DNA of 64,000 bases from JBFLXB01 sp964570625. Its GTDB lineage: Bacteria > Nitrospirota > Nitrospiria > 2-01-FULL-66-17. Positions 53,747-62,514 of this stretch are shown piece after piece (the first letter of the stretch is position 1; each line of letters begins with the position of its first letter). The stretch lies in assembly GCA_964570625.1 (NCBI GenBank), contig CAZMYW010000017.1:1-64000 (forward strand), given 5' to 3'. Made by a program: the position numbers and the translations under genes. A model generated the notes under the pieces. It was not told the origin of the DNA. It searched no databases and saw only the letters and a list, made by a program, of their open reading frames with translations.

Positions 53747-54207
53747 CGGGTTGAGCTCGGAACTGAGCGCGCGATGGACCCCAGATCGTCGGGCTTGCGG
53801 GACGCCGACCGCATCACGATCATCGCTTGCGCCAAACAGGCGCCGATCGCATCCGCCACCAAGTCGAGCCCATCCATGGTGCGTCCGGGCACGAACGACT
53901 GATGGACCTCGTCAGACAGGCCATAGAGGGTGGCGATGAGCACCGCCAGCAGCGACAGGCGGACCGTGGACACGCGGGGCGCCGAGTATCGAAGGGCCAT
54001 CCAAACCGTCAAGGAAAAACCGCCGAACACCGCGGCGTGGATCACCTTGTCGACAAACGGCGGGAGTTCCTGCACTCCGAACGGTTGCGGGGTAGAAGAC
54101 GCCATAAAAATCCCCGCCGCGTAGATCATCACGACGGTCCACCACGCGCTGATCGCGCTGACAGTCGGCCGATTTCTCGCGAAGGTCGACGCCATCCACG
54201 GCTTCAC
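53743..54207 (-). CDS. VanZ-like membrane protein
   Basis: A 154-residue membrane protein with three to four hydrophobic segments. VanZ hallmarks are FVDKVIHAAVFGGFSLTVW and ATLYGLSDEVHQSFVPGRTMDGLDLVADAIGA with the conserved DExxQxFxPGR motif. The role of VanZ-like proteins is not settled; in envelope clusters they accompany polysaccharide genes. It overlaps both miaB and manC by 4 nt, so all three should be translated together. Confidence 0.88.
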   Translation of the reverse strand: MKPWMASTFARNRPTVSAISAWWTVVMIYAAGIFMASSTPQPFGVQELPPFVDKVIHAAVFGGFSLTVWMALRYSAPRVSTVRLSLLAVLIATLYGLSDEVHQSFVPGRTMDGLDLVADAIGACLAQAMIVMRSASRKPDDLGSIARSVPSSTR

Positions 54208-55517
54208 GATCGCAGACTGCCTTCGAGGGAATTCGCCTTGACGCCCGTCACGAGGAGCGGCAGCAGTTCTCCGACCAATGAAGCGGGCCCGTCAAAGTTC
54301 ACGATCCGGTTGCTCGAAGTCCGCCCCGCCAGCCGAGAACGATCGGTCTTACTAGGACCCTCGACCAACACCTCCTCGACGCGGTCTTGATACGCCTGGT
54401 TCTTCCGCTGTGTGATCAACCGTTGCACGGCCAACATCTCCTGCAACCGCCGGTCTTTCTCCGGTTCGGACAGATGGCCGTCCAGCGACAACGCCTCGGT
54501 GCGCGGCCGGCGGGAGTATTTGAACGCATAAATGTTGTCGAACTCGATGGCCTCCAGAAGCCGCACCGTGTCGAGATAGTCTTGCTCCGTTTCGCCGGGA
54601 AATCCCACGATGATATCGGTGGTCAACGCGAGGTCCGGCAGTCGAGCGCGCAGCGCCCTGACCACCGTGAGGTAGTCCGCCACCGTGTAGTCGCGCCGCA
54701 TCATCGCGAGCGTACGGTCCGAACCCGACTGGAGCGGCAGGTGAATATGCCGGCACATCTTGGCCAGTCGTCCCAACGCGTCGATCACCTTCGGGGTCAT
54801 GGCGTTGGGGTGGGAGGTGGTGAACCGGATCCGCGCCAGACCCTCGATGGGATGAATCCGGTCGAGCAAATCCGCGAAGTCGACCCCTTCCGGCGACGTG
54901 CGGCCGTACGAATTGACGTTCTGTCCCAACAGCGTCACCTCGCGGCAGCCATTCGCGCACAACCCTTCGATTTCTTCGTAGACTTCTCGGCTCAAGCGGC
55001 TGCGTTCTCGCCCTCGCGTAGCCGGTACCACGCAGAAGCTACAAGCGTTCTCGCACCCTTCCATGATCGACACCCAGGCGCGGACCCGCTCTCGGCGGTC
55101 GGCCGGCAAGGTGGGAGCGATGCCGATCGGATCGTCGGTGCACACTACCGGACCCTGCCTCATCAACGCCTGGCTCAACAAGTCCGGAAGTTTTTCGATG
55201 CTCTTGGAACCGAAGACCAGATCCACCGACGGGACGCGGCGAACCAACGCCGCGCCCTCTTGCTGGGCGACGCAGCCCGCCACCCCGATCACGACGTGTG
55301 GTCGTGCCAATTTCAGCGCGGCCAGACGACCTAAATCGCTATAGACTTTTTGCTCGGCCTTGTCGCGAATACTGCACGTGTTGAGGAGGATCAGATCCGC
55401 GTCGTCCGGGGTCGCGGTAAGGGAGTAGCCCAGCGGCGCCACGAGGCCGGCCATACGCTCGGCGTCGTGTTCGTTCATCTGACATCCCCAACTCTTGATG
55501 AAAACGCGCTTGGCCAT
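54204..55517 (-). CDS. miaB: tRNA-2-methylthio-N6-dimethylallyladenosine synthase
   Basis: Radical-SAM methylthiotransferase that adds the 2-methylthio group at A37 of tRNAs. The 437-residue protein has the UPF0004 domain with three cluster cysteines (FIKSWGCQMNEHDAERM, LLNTCSIRDKAEQK, GVAGCVAQQ), the radical-SAM motif CENACSFCVVPATRGRERSR, and a C-terminal TRAM domain (VLVEGPSKTDRSRLAGRT). The ATG at 55517 (MAKRVFIKSWGC) is chosen over the upstream frame opening at 55583. Confidence 0.94.
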   Translation of the reverse strand: MAKRVFIKSWGCQMNEHDAERMAGLVAPLGYSLTATPDDADLILLNTCSIRDKAEQKVYSDLGRLAALKLARPHVVIGVAGCVAQQEGAALVRRVPSVDLVFGSKSIEKLPDLLSQALMRQGPVVCTDDPIGIAPTLPADRRERVRAWVSIMEGCENACSFCVVPATRGRERSRLSREVYEEIEGLCANGCREVTLLGQNVNSYGRTSPEGVDFADLLDRIHPIEGLARIRFTTSHPNAMTPKVIDALGRLAKMCRHIHLPLQSGSDRTLAMMRRDYTVADYLTVVRALRARLPDLALTTDIIVGFPGETEQDYLDTVRLLEAIEFDNIYAFKYSRRPRTEALSLDGHLSEPEKDRRLQEMLAVQRLITQRKNQAYQDRVEEVLVEGPSKTDRSRLAGRTSSNRIVNFDGPASLVGELLPLLVTGVKANSLEGSLRS

Positions 55518-55599
55518 TCCGGTGAGCGGACAGACTGAGGTGATCGTGGGGGCTACCCTATCGAAAGGGCGCCCAAAATGCAAGCCGGAAGCCGAGGAA

Positions 55600-56433
55600 C
55601 TACGCCGCCGAGGGCAGCGGGACGTCCAACTTGAGATCCACGGCGATCTCCTGGATCAGGGCCTCGTCGATCGTCGGACGTTTACGCAGAAATCCTTCGA
55701 GGAGGGCGTTATCGCACAGGGTGTTGATCAACCTCGGCGTGCCGCCCGTGACGCGATGGATCGCGGCAATGGCCCCGGGCGTGAAGGGGACGTTCGCGGC
55801 CCCGGCCACTTTCAGCCGGAACATGATGTAGTCCCTGGTAATCGATTCGGTCAACGCGCGGAGTTGGAACCGGATGGCCACGCGTTGGGCCAGTGGTCCG
55901 TCCAGAGCGAGCGTCTGATCCAGGTCGGGCAATCCGAAGAGAATAAACGTGATCAATTTCTGACCGTCGATCTCCATGTTCAGAATCCCGCGAAACTCCT
56001 CCATCACTTCGCGGTTGTTGAGCATCTGGGCTTCGTCGATGAGCACCACGACCTTTTTCCCTTGCTCGAACAGCTCCACCAATCGCTGAGACAGCTGAGA
56101 CAACACGCTGGGAGAATCGTCCGCCGGATGGTCTACCCCCATTTGCGTCGCAATTTTTTTGAGCAACCACTGCGACGTGACCGCCGCGTGCACGATGATC
56201 AGCAGTGCGGATTCGAACTGCTGGTCGTCCAGTTGGTCGAGGAGCCGACGCGCGAGGGTCGTCTTCCCGGTGCCGACATCCCCGACCACCACCGCCAAGC
56301 CCTTGCGTTCGGTGGCCGCGTACATCAATCGGACCAACGCGTCGTTGTGTTGTTTGCTGTTGTAGTAGAACCGCGTGTCGACCGAGATGGAAAACGGATG
56401 TTCGTGAAGGCGGTAATGATCGAGGTAGCTCAC
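55600..56433 (-). CDS. AAA ATPase of the ExeA/GspA type
   Basis: A 277-residue ATPase: YRLHEHPFSISVDTRFYYNS at the N-terminus, Walker A GDVGTGKTTLARRLL, Walker B VVVLIDEAQMLNN and RFQLRALTESITRDYIMFRLKVAGA, typical of ExeA-like ATPases linked to secretion or polysaccharide export. No membrane segment or peptidoglycan-binding domain as found in full ExeA, so it is the soluble short type. GTG start with AAGGAGAC upstream. It lies 16 nt after the TPR gene. Confidence 0.87.
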   Translation of the reverse strand: MSYLDHYRLHEHPFSISVDTRFYYNSKQHNDALVRLMYAATERKGLAVVVGDVGTGKTTLARRLLDQLDDQQFESALLIIVHAAVTSQWLLKKIATQMGVDHPADDSPSVLSQLSQRLVELFEQGKKVVVLIDEAQMLNNREVMEEFRGILNMEIDGQKLITFILFGLPDLDQTLALDGPLAQRVAIRFQLRALTESITRDYIMFRLKVAGAANVPFTPGAIAAIHRVTGGTPRLINTLCDNALLEGFLRKRPTIDEALIQEIAVDLKLDVPLPSAA

Positions 56434-56449
56434 GGCGTCTCCTTACGCG

Positions 56450-58663
56450 TCACAAATATGAAACTTTCTTCCTCTCCGTCTTCCTCTCCGTTCGTCCATC
56501 CGGGCTCACGGGCTTCGGGGGGGCCGGACGTTCCGGCGAACGTTTTGCCCCGGATCCCCCTGCGGGTTGAGGAGCCGGAGCGATGTGTGACGGACCGGCG
56601 CTGCGCCGTTCGAGTTGGGCGATCTGTGCGGTCGCTTCCTTGTGCCCCGCCTCCAACTCTCTGACCCGGTAGTACTGCGCCAGCGCGTCGTCGTTCTTTC
56701 CCTGCACCTCCAAGATCTGTCCCAGTTCGTAGGCCAGCCCCGCGATGCCCTCCGACTTGGCGTACTGCGGATCGTTGAGGACCTCGAGCAAGGTTTCCTC
56801 GGCACGGGGAAGCGCGCCCTTGGCTCGGTAACAAGAGGCGATCATCCCCGTAGCCGAAATCACCCGATCCGGCGACTTGAGGACGAGACGGAACTCGGTG
56901 ATGGCTTCGTTCAACAGCCCCATCTCGCGGTACGCGACCCCGAGGTTGTAGTGCGTCTCGTAATCTTCTTTTCCGTATTGCTCTTGGACACCTTTCTGGA
57001 ATTTTCGGAACACGTTTTCTAATTCGCGCTCAGCCGACAGTTCCTGGCTGAGTTCTTCGGCCTCCTCCGGCGGCAGACTTTGCTCCATATCCTCCCGCAA
57101 GGCTTCCACCAAATCGATGTACTCTTCGGTCTTGGTCGTTTCTCCCACCGGCGGCCCGACTTTCTGAGGCGGGACGGTCGCAGCGCGCGGCGGTTCGTTC
57201 AGCGTGAGACTCGCGCCCAGGCTGGTTTCCTCGAGGTCCACCGGTTGGACCGTCCGCGATGCCTTCTCCGGCTCGGGCGAGGGTGGATTGACCGCCGCAG
57301 TCGCCGCGGGCGCGTTCGAGGCCCGCGCGGCGAGTTCTCTGAGGCGCTGCGTTGCCACGCCGTGGCCGGGTGTTTTGTTCAGGATCGCATGGAAGAGGCG
57401 ACGGGCCTCGTCGTCGAACCCCTGCTGAAAATAGAAATCGGCCTCGGCGAGGTCCTGTTCCAGCGCGTCTTCGGTGGACGCCGGACCGGAAACCATCGGC
57501 GCCGCGATATCCGCGACATCGTCGGCCGGCGCGGCCTGAGCCTGCTGCCCATCAACGGACGCCGCGACCGACGTCTCGGAATTCAGCTCGGCCGCTTCAC
57601 GGAGCATCGCATCACGTTCCCCCTCCTGCCCCATCACTCCGTACAACTCCGCAACGCGTTGACACGCTTCGGCCGCCGACCGGGTGTCGCCTTGCGCGAC
57701 ATAGAGTTCCTTGAGTTTCAATTGAACGGCCACATCGCTGGGATCGCGCTGGGCCAGACCCTTGACGTGGGAAATCGCTTTGTCCACCATGCCGTACTTG
57801 ACGTACACGTCCGCTTCCGTCAGGGCGTCTCGCAGACGCTCGTGCGTCGTTTCGTCGAATTCCTGCGCGGTCTTGAGGCGGGACAATTCCGGTGGCGGAA
57901 CCCCGGACTGACTCGGCTCGGGCACCGCCGTCGTCGTCGCGCCGACCGTCGTGGGGCGCGGCGGTTCCGCCTCCGTCATCATCGTGGTCTCGTCCACGCT
58001 GGCCGACGGCAGCGACGTATGTTCCATTTCGAAAGCGGGTCCGGCCGGCGCTGCGACGGACGCGATTCCAGGACCCAACTCGGCCAGTTTAGCCCGTACG
58101 GGCGCCAGTTCATCCGTTCGACCCGCGCTTTCGAGAAAGGCCGCGACCCGCGTCAGTTCTTCCCTGGCCTGCTCGGTCATGCCTTCCTTCTGGCACAACT
58201 CGGCCAGCTTCAGGCCGATCGTCGGATTACCCTGGTCCAGGGCCGCGATCTTGCGGTACACCTCGATGGCGGCCTTGACCCGCCCTTCCTTGAGTTCGTA
58301 GCGAGCGACCTTCAGATAGTCCTCGACCGCGTTTCCGACGATTCCTCGTTCCGCGTTGACGTCCGCAAGCTTGAGCACGACGTCCATCCGAGCGGGGTCG
58401 AGCTTGATGATCTTCTTATAGACCGCGATGGTCTTGAGCGCGAAGCCCGCGTCCTGGAACGTCGTCCCGGCTTTGAGAAACGCTTCGATCGCCTGGGCTT
58501 TCGCGTTTTTTTTCAGGTACAGGTCGCCGACGGTGTTGTAGATGTTGCCGTCGTTCGGGGTTTCGGCGATCAGCGTTCTCCACGCCTCGATCGCCTTGTC
58601 GATCTCACCTTTGGCAGTCAGACGTTGGGCGTTAAGGATGATGGAGTTCTTATCGGATGCCAC
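56450..58663 (-). CDS. Large TPR-repeat protein
   Basis: A 737-residue soluble protein built from TPR-like repeats: a first set at about residues 10-200 (LTAKGEIDKAIEAWRTLIAETPNDGNIYNTVGDLYLKK; AVEDYLKVARYEL), a Pro/Ala/Thr-rich linker (about 205-260), a second set near 275-340, and a third at about 560-700 (YETHYNLGVAYREMGLLNEAITEFRLVLKSPD). Pro-rich low-complexity segments and a basic Lys/Arg tail follow. It resembles TPR scaffold proteins encoded beside pilus or exopolysaccharide genes. The start is the GTG at 58663 (GGAGGT, 6 nt); the longer frame is unsupported. Confidence 0.83.
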   Translation of the reverse strand: MASDKNSIILNAQRLTAKGEIDKAIEAWRTLIAETPNDGNIYNTVGDLYLKKNAKAQAIEAFLKAGTTFQDAGFALKTIAVYKKIIKLDPARMDVVLKLADVNAERGIVGNAVEDYLKVARYELKEGRVKAAIEVYRKIAALDQGNPTIGLKLAELCQKEGMTEQAREELTRVAAFLESAGRTDELAPVRAKLAELGPGIASVAAPAGPAFEMEHTSLPSASVDETTMMTEAEPPRPTTVGATTTAVPEPSQSGVPPPELSRLKTAQEFDETTHERLRDALTEADVYVKYGMVDKAISHVKGLAQRDPSDVAVQLKLKELYVAQGDTRSAAEACQRVAELYGVMGQEGERDAMLREAAELNSETSVAASVDGQQAQAAPADDVADIAAPMVSGPASTEDALEQDLAEADFYFQQGFDDEARRLFHAILNKTPGHGVATQRLRELAARASNAPAATAAVNPPSPEPEKASRTVQPVDLEETSLGASLTLNEPPRAATVPPQKVGPPVGETTKTEEYIDLVEALREDMEQSLPPEEAEELSQELSAERELENVFRKFQKGVQEQYGKEDYETHYNLGVAYREMGLLNEAITEFRLVLKSPDRVISATGMIASCYRAKGALPRAEETLLEVLNDPQYAKSEGIAGLAYELGQILEVQGKNDDALAQYYRVRELEAGHKEATAQIAQLERRSAGPSHIAPAPQPAGGSGAKRSPERPAPPKPVSPDGRTERKTERKKVSYL

Positions 58664-58700
58664 GGAACCTCCAGAAATGTTCAGTCGGTCGGTGCCCCCC

Positions 58701-58728
58701 ACTCTAACATAGGGCCTTAGTGTGTCAA
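58701..58728 (-). promoter_or_regulatory. Candidate promoter of the TPR gene train
   Basis: Minus-strand TTGACA, 16-bp spacer, TAGAGT, about 38 nt before the GTG at 58663. With no other promoter evident downstream, it may drive nine genes to 47613. Confidence 0.6.
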
Positions 58729-58752
58729 GGAATTCAGCCCCTTCGGCGTGCG

Positions 58753-58781
58753 TTGCACCGCGAAGAGGCTTCCGTTATAGT
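58753..58781 (+). promoter_or_regulatory. Candidate promoter of lptFG
   Basis: TTGCAC, 17-bp spacer, TATAGT, 28 nt before the lptF TTG start. Divergent from the TPR promoter, with the two -35 boxes about 25 bp apart. Confidence 0.6.
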
Positions 58782-58808
58782 GACCGCGCCGCTCCCCGGA
58801 GAGAGCCG

Positions 58809-59930
58809 TTGACGATCATTACCCGTTACATCCTCAAGGAACTCCTGGTTCCGTTCACGCTGAGCGTCGCGGTGCTCGCGTTTTTGCTCGTCACTCAACA
58901 GGCGCTGCGGTTAATCGACCTTCTGGTCAACCGAGGGGTGGAGATCGGGGTGCTGGTGCAGATCTTCGCCACTCTGCTCCCGGCATTTTTCGTCATTACA
59001 TTACCCGTGGCAGCTCTCATGGCCGCCATCGGCGCGTTCAATCGTCTGTGCGCCGACCGGGAGATCATGGCGTGGCGCGCCGCCGGATCGTCCACACGTC
59101 GCCTGTTGTGGCCGGCGGGTGTGTTCTCGGCCTGTTTGTGCGTGGCGGCGTACGCCCTGTCGCTGTTCGGAGAGCCATGGAGCGGTAAATCCTTCCGCAG
59201 TCTCACCTCCGATCTGCTCAAGCAGCACGCCACCCTCGCGGTGGTGGAAGGGACGTTCAACCAAGCCCTCGCGGGCATGACTTTGTACGTGGAACGCGTC
59301 CCGAGTGCCAATCAGATCGAGGGCGTCCTGATCGTCGATGAGCGCGCCGACGGGTCGGAATGGGTCGTGTTGGCCGGTCGCGGCACGTTCCTCACCGGCG
59401 GCGACGATCAGGGGGTCAGCCTCCGCTTGCACCACGGGAGCATCCATCGTACGCTCGCCGACGGCTCGATCGATCGGTATCAGATCGCGCGGTTCGAGAG
59501 CTACGAACTGCGCCTCGACGCCTCGCGCCTCGAGGGGGCCGCGGACTCCGAAGACGCGCCGCGATCGATCACCGCGTTGCGCGCCCAAGCGGTCGAAGAA
59601 CGTCTGCAGACCGGGCAGGTGTCCCCGGAAACCGAACGGGCGTTGTTCACCGCGCACAAAGATCTCGCATTTCCCTTAGCGACGTTCTGGTTCGGCTTAC
59701 TCGGTGTGCCCCTTGGCCTGTTGACCGGACACACAGGCAGGATGAGTGGATTCGGATTCGGAATACTCGTGGTGGGGGGGTACTACTTGTTGTTAATCGG
59801 CGCCGATACCATCGTCGCCAGGGCCTGGTTGCCGGCGCTGCCCGCGGCCTGGCTGCCCAACATCATCCTCGCCGCGACTTCGATCCTGTTGGTGTGGCGA
59901 ATGGACCGCGTGCCCCCTCGCCGCGCGTAG
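58809..59930 (+). CDS. lptF: LPS export ABC transporter permease LptF
   Basis: A 373-residue inner-membrane subunit of the LptB2FG complex that extracts LPS. Three N-terminal and three C-terminal membrane segments flank a periplasmic beta-jellyroll-like domain. The start is the TTG at 58809 (TIITRYILKELLVPFTLS) with GGAGAG upstream; YILKEL is the family N-terminus. C-terminal HKDLAFPLATFWFGLLGVPLGLL and GFGFGILVVGGYYLLLIG match LptF/YjgP. The next gene is lptG. lptB is not in the window. Confidence 0.9.
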   Translation: MTIITRYILKELLVPFTLSVAVLAFLLVTQQALRLIDLLVNRGVEIGVLVQIFATLLPAFFVITLPVAALMAAIGAFNRLCADREIMAWRAAGSSTRRLLWPAGVFSACLCVAAYALSLFGEPWSGKSFRSLTSDLLKQHATLAVVEGTFNQALAGMTLYVERVPSANQIEGVLIVDERADGSEWVVLAGRGTFLTGGDDQGVSLRLHHGSIHRTLADGSIDRYQIARFESYELRLDASRLEGAADSEDAPRSITALRAQAVEERLQTGQVSPETERALFTAHKDLAFPLATFWFGLLGVPLGLLTGHTGRMSGFGFGILVVGGYYLLLIGADTIVARAWLPALPAAWLPNIILAATSILLVWRMDRVPPRRA

Positions 59931-59947
59931 CCGAGAACGAGAACGGG

Positions 59948-61030
59948 GTGCCTATTCTCTTTCGATATCTCTCCCGACACTACCTCCGCCTGGTCGGCCT
60001 GATCCTGGGCGCGCTGGTGCTGATCTACCTGGTCAGCGAAGTCTTCAGCAAGTTCGGAAAATTCAGCGATCACCAACCCGAGGCGATCGCGATGGTGGCC
60101 TACTTTGCGTTGCGGCTCCCCCGGGCGGCCTACGAGGTACTGCCGCTCGCCGCGCTGACCGCCAGCGTGTTGGTCACGACCATGTTATCGCGACAACACG
60201 AGATCACGGCGATGCGCGCGTGCGGCGTGGGCCTCGCGCGTATCGTGACCCCCATCGCGGTCGGAGCGCTGGTCCTTGGCGCCGGAGCGTTCGCCGCCAA
60301 CTGGTCGCTAATCCCCTCCGCGACCGCCAAAGCTCAGTTGGTCAAAGACGTTCGGATCGAAGGTCGTCCCCATCCCTCGATGGTTCAACGCGACCGCCTC
60401 TGGATGCGGTTGGAGCGGCGGACTTTCCTCAACGTTCGGATGGCTGATCCGACGAACCGCACTCTGTTGGGCGTGCGACTGTATGAGCTGGGCGACGCAT
60501 TCAACCTGGTGCGGGAGATCGACGCGCCGCGCCTGAAATTCGACCACAACACGTGGACCGCCATCGACGGACTGGAACGGGTGTTCGAAGCCGACGGCTC
60601 GGTGCGTGTCGAACGATTCACCGAGCGGCGGCTCGATCTGTCGAACCTACCCGATGATTTTTCTCGACTCGAAGTCAAAGAGGAACACTTGGCGTATCCT
60701 CAGCTTCGATCGTACGTCGCTACGCTCGAACGATCCGGCATCAACCCGGGGCGATACGCGGTCGATGTCGCGTCACGGCTGTCGATCCCGTTCGTCACTG
60801 TGGTGATGGCCATTCTCGGAATTCCCTTCGGCTTGGTGGATACTCGGCGCGGCGGATGGGGGTTGGCCGTGGGCACCAGCCTGTTGTTGGGGCTGTCGTT
60901 CTGGATGGTGTATTCGCTCACGATTTCGCTGGGCCGCGGAGGACTGCTGTCTCCCCACGTCGCCGCGTGGTCCGCCAATCTCCTCTTCTTGACGGTCGGA
61001 GCGGCGCTACTCCTGCAAAAACGTCACTGA
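59948..61030 (+). CDS. lptG: LPS export ABC transporter permease LptG
   Basis: A 360-residue partner of LptF. GTG start at 59948 (PILFRYLSRHYLRLVGLIL) lies 17 nt after lptF. LPRAAYEVLPLAALTASVLVTTMLSRQHEITAMRACGVGLARI is the coupling-helix region shared with YjgQ; the C-terminal VASRLSIPFVTVVMAILGIPFGL...LLGLSFWMVYSL segment is also typical. The stop overlaps the convergent M16 gene by 7 nt. Confidence 0.9.
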   Translation: MPILFRYLSRHYLRLVGLILGALVLIYLVSEVFSKFGKFSDHQPEAIAMVAYFALRLPRAAYEVLPLAALTASVLVTTMLSRQHEITAMRACGVGLARIVTPIAVGALVLGAGAFAANWSLIPSATAKAQLVKDVRIEGRPHPSMVQRDRLWMRLERRTFLNVRMADPTNRTLLGVRLYELGDAFNLVREIDAPRLKFDHNTWTAIDGLERVFEADGSVRVERFTERRLDLSNLPDDFSRLEVKEEHLAYPQLRSYVATLERSGINPGRYAVDVASRLSIPFVTVVMAILGIPFGLVDTRRGGWGLAVGTSLLLGLSFWMVYSLTISLGRGGLLSPHVAAWSANLLFLTVGAALLLQKRH

Positions 61031-62514
61031 CCGGGCGCGCGAACCGCCGCCGGCTGAGCCGGCGGCGGTTCGGTGCTCGCCGGAAACCGCTCCAGTTCAA
61101 TCACCCGAACCGCGCCGAACGTGGATAACGGCTTGTCGAACGCCCGGTCGTCGCCCACGGCGAGGATCACCAGGCGATCGGGCGTCAGGTGACGTTTCGC
61201 CACGCGCAAGAGGTCGCGCGAGGTGACCCGTTCGATGTTGGATCGAAAGCGCTCGAGAAAATCGGCGGGCAGCCCGTAGTACTCAAGGGACATTTGGCGG
61301 TTCGTGATCTGCGCGGGACTCGAGAAGGAGAACACGAACGAATTGTTGAACGCCTGCTTTGCGTCGGCCAGTTCCTGTTCTGAAACGGGCGACGCAAGCA
61401 GCCGCTCGATTTCCCCCCGCATGGAGGCGATGGCATTCGTCGTGGACTCCGCTTTGGTCTGGGCATACAGGAAAACCGTCCCGCGGTCGAACCGCCCGGG
61501 GACGAGGACGCTCCCGACGGAATACGCGAGGCCGGCTTTGGTACGCACCTCCTGAAACAGTCGACTGGTGAAGGCCTGTCCGCCCAGGATGTCATTGAGC
61601 AGAGACAGCGCAAAAAAATCCGGATCAGCCTGTTTGATGCCCAACCACCCCATCCGGACCTGGGTCTGGGTGACGTCGCGAGGGATCACATTCACGCGAG
61701 CGTTCGGTTGTTCGAGGACTCGCGGCACGTTCGGCCACGTGACCCGTTCCGATTTCCATCCTTTGAACGTCTTGTTGAGCAGGGCGATCAGTTCGCCGCG
61801 CTTGAAATCACCGGTCGCCGCCAGCAACACCGTGTTGGGATGGTAATAGCGTCGATGAAACGCCGCCATATCCTCTCGCGTGACGGCCTGAACGGTCGTC
61901 TCGGTGCTCTCCCGTGCGTACGGATGTTCGGGGCCGAACAGCAATTTGTTGAACTCGCGCGAGGCGATCGACCCGGGGTGATCATTCCGTCGGCGAATCC
62001 CTTCCATGGTTTGTTTTTTCGCCAAATCGATCTTCGCGGGATCAAACGCCGGCCGCATCAGCATCTCGGCGAACAACGTCGTGCCGCGCGGAAGATCTTT
62101 GGTCAGGACGTTGAGCGACGCCCACCCCGCGTCTTGGCCGACCGACGACGTCAGCTCCGCACCCACAAACTCCAGTTCATCGTCCAACTCGTCTCCGGAT
62201 CGTGATGCGGTGCCCCCGGTGCGAATCACGGTTCCGGTCAGTTCGGCCAGGCCGATTTTCCCCGGGGGATCATAGAGGCTCCCGGTGCGGATCATCGCGG
62301 TCAGGTTCACGATCGGCAGTTCGTGATCTTCCAACAGATACAGGATGATACCGTTGGACAGCGCCACCCGCTCGGCTTGGGGGGGAGTAAACGGTTCGAT
62401 GGGGAAGGTCATCGTCCGCGGATCCGGGGTTCGGACATCCGCGGGTTCCGCGACCGCCCACGTCGAGGACGCGGTCAACACCGCGAGGAGCACTGCGATC
62501 ACGAAACGCGTCAC
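61024..62514 (-). CDS. M16-family peptidase-like protein, non-catalytic type
   Basis: A 496-residue exported member of the insulinase (M16) family. GTG start at 62514 overlaps the upstream stop as GTGA and begins a signal peptide (TRFVIAVLLAVLTASSTWAV). The M16 fold is clear (VALSNGIILYLLEDHELPIVNLTAMIRTGSLYDP; FNKLLFGPEHPYARESTET), but the position of HxxEH reads GLAELTGTV, so the zinc site is missing. In such pairs this half supports the catalytic partner encoded just upstream. It is convergent with lptG. Confidence 0.9.
   Translation of the reverse strand: MTRFVIAVLLAVLTASSTWAVAEPADVRTPDPRTMTFPIEPFTPPQAERVALSNGIILYLLEDHELPIVNLTAMIRTGSLYDPPGKIGLAELTGTVIRTGGTASRSGDELDDELEFVGAELTSSVGQDAGWASLNVLTKDLPRGTTLFAEMLMRPAFDPAKIDLAKKQTMEGIRRRNDHPGSIASREFNKLLFGPEHPYARESTETTVQAVTREDMAAFHRRYYHPNTVLLAATGDFKRGELIALLNKTFKGWKSERVTWPNVPRVLEQPNARVNVIPRDVTQTQVRMGWLGIKQADPDFFALSLLNDILGGQAFTSRLFQEVRTKAGLAYSVGSVLVPGRFDRGTVFLYAQTKAESTTNAIASMRGEIERLLASPVSEQELADAKQAFNNSFVFSFSSPAQITNRQMSLEYYGLPADFLERFRSNIERVTSRDLLRVAKRHLTPDRLVILAVGDDRAFDKPLSTFGAVRVIELERFPASTEPPPAQPAAVRAPGQ

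Noticed and set aside
57080..58720. 546-codon plus-strand frame opposite the TPR gene
   Set aside because: Antisense to clear TPR repeats; no motif and Arg/His-rich composition.
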